A stretch of 64,000 nt of DNA from Actinophytocola sp. (GTDB lineage Bacteria > Actinomycetota > Actinomycetes > Mycobacteriales > Pseudonocardiaceae), in NCBI RefSeq assembly GCF_009379765.1, contig NZ_WHTD01000022.1:1-64000 (forward strand). The letters are read 5' to 3'. Of this stretch, positions 62,593 to 64,000 are shown piece after piece (positions within the stretch are counted from its first letter, which is position 1; every line of letters starts with the position of its first letter). The notes beneath the pieces were generated by a model, which was given only the letters and a program-made list of their open reading frames with translations, was not told where the DNA came from and did not search any database. Both the position numbers and the translations under genes were made by a program.

Positions 62593-62967
62593 CTAGTACT
62601 TGCCCCAGCGGGCGGTGTTCGTCCCCTCGATCTCGAGGTAGTCGGCTTGGGCGGACTTCAGCGACTCGATCGCGTTGTGGAGCTGCTCCTGGTAGCCGGT
62701 GAGGCACGCCATGGCCGAGTCGGCGCCGGCGCCGTTCGTGCGCTCGGTGAACTGCGTCGCCGTCTCGCCGCTGACCGGGTCCCCCGCCCAGTCGCGGACC
62801 GGCAGGCTGCCGAGCTCCCGGACCTTCCGAGCCACCCGGTCGTGTGCCTCCCGGAAGGCCGCCAGTGCCTCGGGAATGGCATGCGGCTCGATGCGCAGGC
62901 GCTGAGTGCCAGAGAAGGTGGGCTCCGCAGCAGGTGCGGCCCCGACACCACCGTCCGCTACATACAC
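62593..62967 (-). CDS. Small WXG100-like ESX protein (copy 2)
   Basis: 124 residues. Helical, signal-less: IPEALAAFREAHDRVARKVR and CLTGYQEQLHNAIESLKSAQADYLEIE, separated by a turn. The N-terminal 30 residues (GAAPAAEPTFSGTQRLRIEP) are less structured. It precedes the PPE-like gene by 36 nt, in the same place as the 23738 gene in the other module. No exact WxG turn; assigned by size, pattern and context. Confidence 0.72.
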   Translation of the reverse strand: MYVADGGVGAAPAAEPTFSGTQRLRIEPHAIPEALAAFREAHDRVARKVRELGSLPVRDWAGDPVSGETATQFTERTNGAGADSAMACLTGYQEQLHNAIESLKSAQADYLEIEGTNTARWGKY

Positions 62968-63100
62968 GGTTCGTCTCCCTCAGTCTGTGCGATTGCGACG
63001 ACTGTATCTCTGATGCGGCGCGCCGTGGAGTGGTTCCCACAAGCAACCGCCCAACATCGAAAAGTTTCCTCTGAGACGCGGCCGGGCCTCGACCGTGACG

Positions 63101-63712
63101 TCAGCCGAGGGCGCCGATCGTAGCCGTGGCGATCGTCGACACGGTCCGGCAGAGCTGGTCCTGCGGGGTGGCGGGTTGCTCCGCGGGGTTGCTGAGGCCG
63201 TAGGAGACGTAGATGAACTGGCCGTCGTGCACGTCGAGGACGCCGAAGCAGTTGGCCGGTTGTGCGAGCTTGAGCACCGCCAGCGGGAAGCCCGCCGCCT
63301 CGCCGCTGGTGATATCGGCGTTGGCGCTCTCGACGAAGGACTCGGCGCCCTCGTTGGTGACCGCGACCAGGGTGAGCGAGAGGTTCTTCTCGATACCGTT
63401 GGCGAAGCACTCCTTCGAGCCCGGGAAGATCGTCGAGTCGCCGCCGAGCGGCGCGCGGTCGCCGTCGAGGCCGTAGCTCTTGAGCGGGAGCTTGGCGACG
63501 ACCTGGCAGATGTCGACCGCTTTCAGGTCGATCTCCCTCGGCCGGTCGACACTCGTCCCGGTCTCCGTGCTTTCGGACGTCCCGGTCGGTTCGTCCGTCC
63601 GGTCGGTCGTGGTGCTGGTCGTCGCGTCGCCGACCGTCGGCTCACCCGGCTCGGCGCTCGAACAGCCGGCGACGAGGAGCAGCGACGCGAGCACGATCCG
63701 CAGGGTCCGCAT
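63101..63712 (-). CDS. DUF3558-type lipoprotein (copy 2)
   Basis: 203 residues from ATG 63712; a TAGGTT box lies 7 nt upstream, i.e. a leaderless start. The signal MRTLRIVLASLLLVAGC ends in a lipobox (LVAGC). A Thr-rich linker follows, then the DUF3558 domain with IDLKAVDICQVVAKLP, GSKECFANG and KLAQPANCFGVL. Surface lipoprotein of unknown function that accompanies ESX modules. It is separated from the WXG-like gene by 130 nt, so it may be transcribed as the first gene of the module. Confidence 0.83.
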   Translation of the reverse strand: MRTLRIVLASLLLVAGCSSAEPGEPTVGDATTSTTTDRTDEPTGTSESTETGTSVDRPREIDLKAVDICQVVAKLPLKSYGLDGDRAPLGGDSTIFPGSKECFANGIEKNLSLTLVAVTNEGAESFVESANADITSGEAAGFPLAVLKLAQPANCFGVLDVHDGQFIYVSYGLSNPAEQPATPQDQLCRTVSTIATATIGALG

Positions 63713-63719
63713 GCCTCGC

Positions 63720-63751
63720 AACCTACCGATTCGGCCGAACGGACCTACGAT
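63720..63751. promoter_or_regulatory. Divergent leaderless promoters at the second ESX module
   Basis: Minus-strand TAGGTT (63720-63725) is 7 nt from the lipoprotein ATG and plus-strand TACGAT (63746-63751) is 8 nt from the next ATG. The two -10 boxes face away from each other in a 47-bp gap. Confidence 0.6.
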
Positions 63752-63759
63752 GTGGAGTC

Positions 63760-64000
63760 ATGCCGGACCAGTTGACGCCACCCGAGATCACCCCGGAGAT
63801 GCGGGCGAACGCGCGAGCCAACCCGAACACCTGGCTCTACGTCATCGACCCGGCCCTTGACGCGGACGCCGACGTGCCGCCGTGGGGCGTGGTCGGCGCC
63901 TATCCCGTGACCGGCCGCGGCGAGATCGACTCGAGGTTCGTGCGCAACACCGCGTACCGCCCGTCGCCGACCGCGCTGCGGATGCCCGAGCCGGCGAGCG
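63760..64000 (+). CDS. Type VII secretion system-associated protein, N-terminal part (3' end outside window)
   Basis: The open frame begins PPEITPEMRANARANPNTW, continues LYVIDPALDADADVPPWG and VVGAYPVTGRGEID, then YRPSPTALRMPEP, and runs off the end. This start is known from the actinobacterial type VII secretion-associated protein family near EspG/PPE genes. No signal peptide; function unknown. The ATG follows TACGAT by 8 nt. Divergent from the DUF3558 gene. Confidence 0.75.
   Translation, partial: MPDQLTPPEITPEMRANARANPNTWLYVIDPALDADADVPPWGVVGAYPVTGRGEIDSRFVRNTAYRPSPTALRMPEPAS

Overview
The window is high-GC DNA from an actinomycete, most likely a member of the Pseudonocardiaceae (Amycolatopsis-like). 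The evidence is mycothiol synthase (MshD), two mycothiol-type maleylpyruvate isomerase proteins, type VII (ESX) substrates with EspG chaperones, DUF397 and DUF3073 proteins, GlnR, an RsiG-like c-di-GMP anti-sigma factor, 11-nt PHO boxes, and many genes that begin directly downstream of a TANNNT box (leaderless mRNAs). The genus is an inference.

Region 1-14.6 kb is accessory. A SNF2 helicase (cut by the window edge) overlaps a SWIM zinc-finger gene. A VapB-like antitoxin follows, next to a decayed PIN toxin. Divergent from it is a four-gene operon that I read as a type II Wadjet (JetABCD, TIGR02677/02678/02680/02679) anti-plasmid system. Its SMC-like subunit JetC carries a one-base deletion just before the LSGGEQ signature. 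Next comes a short segment with a SWIM protein and an AT-richer Fic protein, bounded by a truncated and a complete copy of dusB. This layout looks like an integrated element that captured or duplicated the 5' part of dusB.

Region 14.6-24.4 kb holds gene fossils (a response regulator and a fibronectin-like fragment), a lipoprotein, a GGDEF diguanylate cyclase, a large LytR-CpsA-Psr cell-wall ligase with a repeat-rich cytoplasmic tail, and phoU with a PHO box. It ends with an ESX substrate module on the minus strand: small WXG-like protein, DUF3558 lipoprotein, PPE-like protein and EspG.

Region 24.4-41.8 kb is core-like and recalls the Streptomyces pst-mshD-glnR-sseA-amfC neighbourhood. On the minus strand lie a broken HTH gene with its DUF397 partner, pstSCAB with a PHO box and a long pstS-pstC hairpin, mshD and glnR. 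Then follow a deleted hydrolase, an LmeA-like protein, a thioredoxin-like protein, a Cys-containing leader peptide with DUF4395-sseA-DUF1416, a nitrobindin, pabC, a Fur-family regulator, ygfZ, a BKACE enzyme, rsiG, a MITE-like hairpin element, a conserved hypothetical gene and a DUF3073 gene.

Region 41.8-49.6 kb is a myo-inositol uptake and catabolism operon (iolG, iolE, ABC binding protein, permease, ATPase, iolD), divergent from a LacI regulator and separated from it by a perfect palindromic operator. Region 49.7-57.3 kb has an SGNH hydrolase, a wrecked tctA, arfB, a SigE-family sigma factor with a probable anti-sigma partner, purM, purF and a maleylpyruvate isomerase-like gene. Region 57.4-64 kb is a second type VII secretion region: a secreted DUF1023 hydrolase with its small partner, a sterol-carrier-like protein, and a second EspG/PPE/WXG/DUF3558 module. 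No tRNA, rRNA, CRISPR array or intact integrase or transposase was seen.
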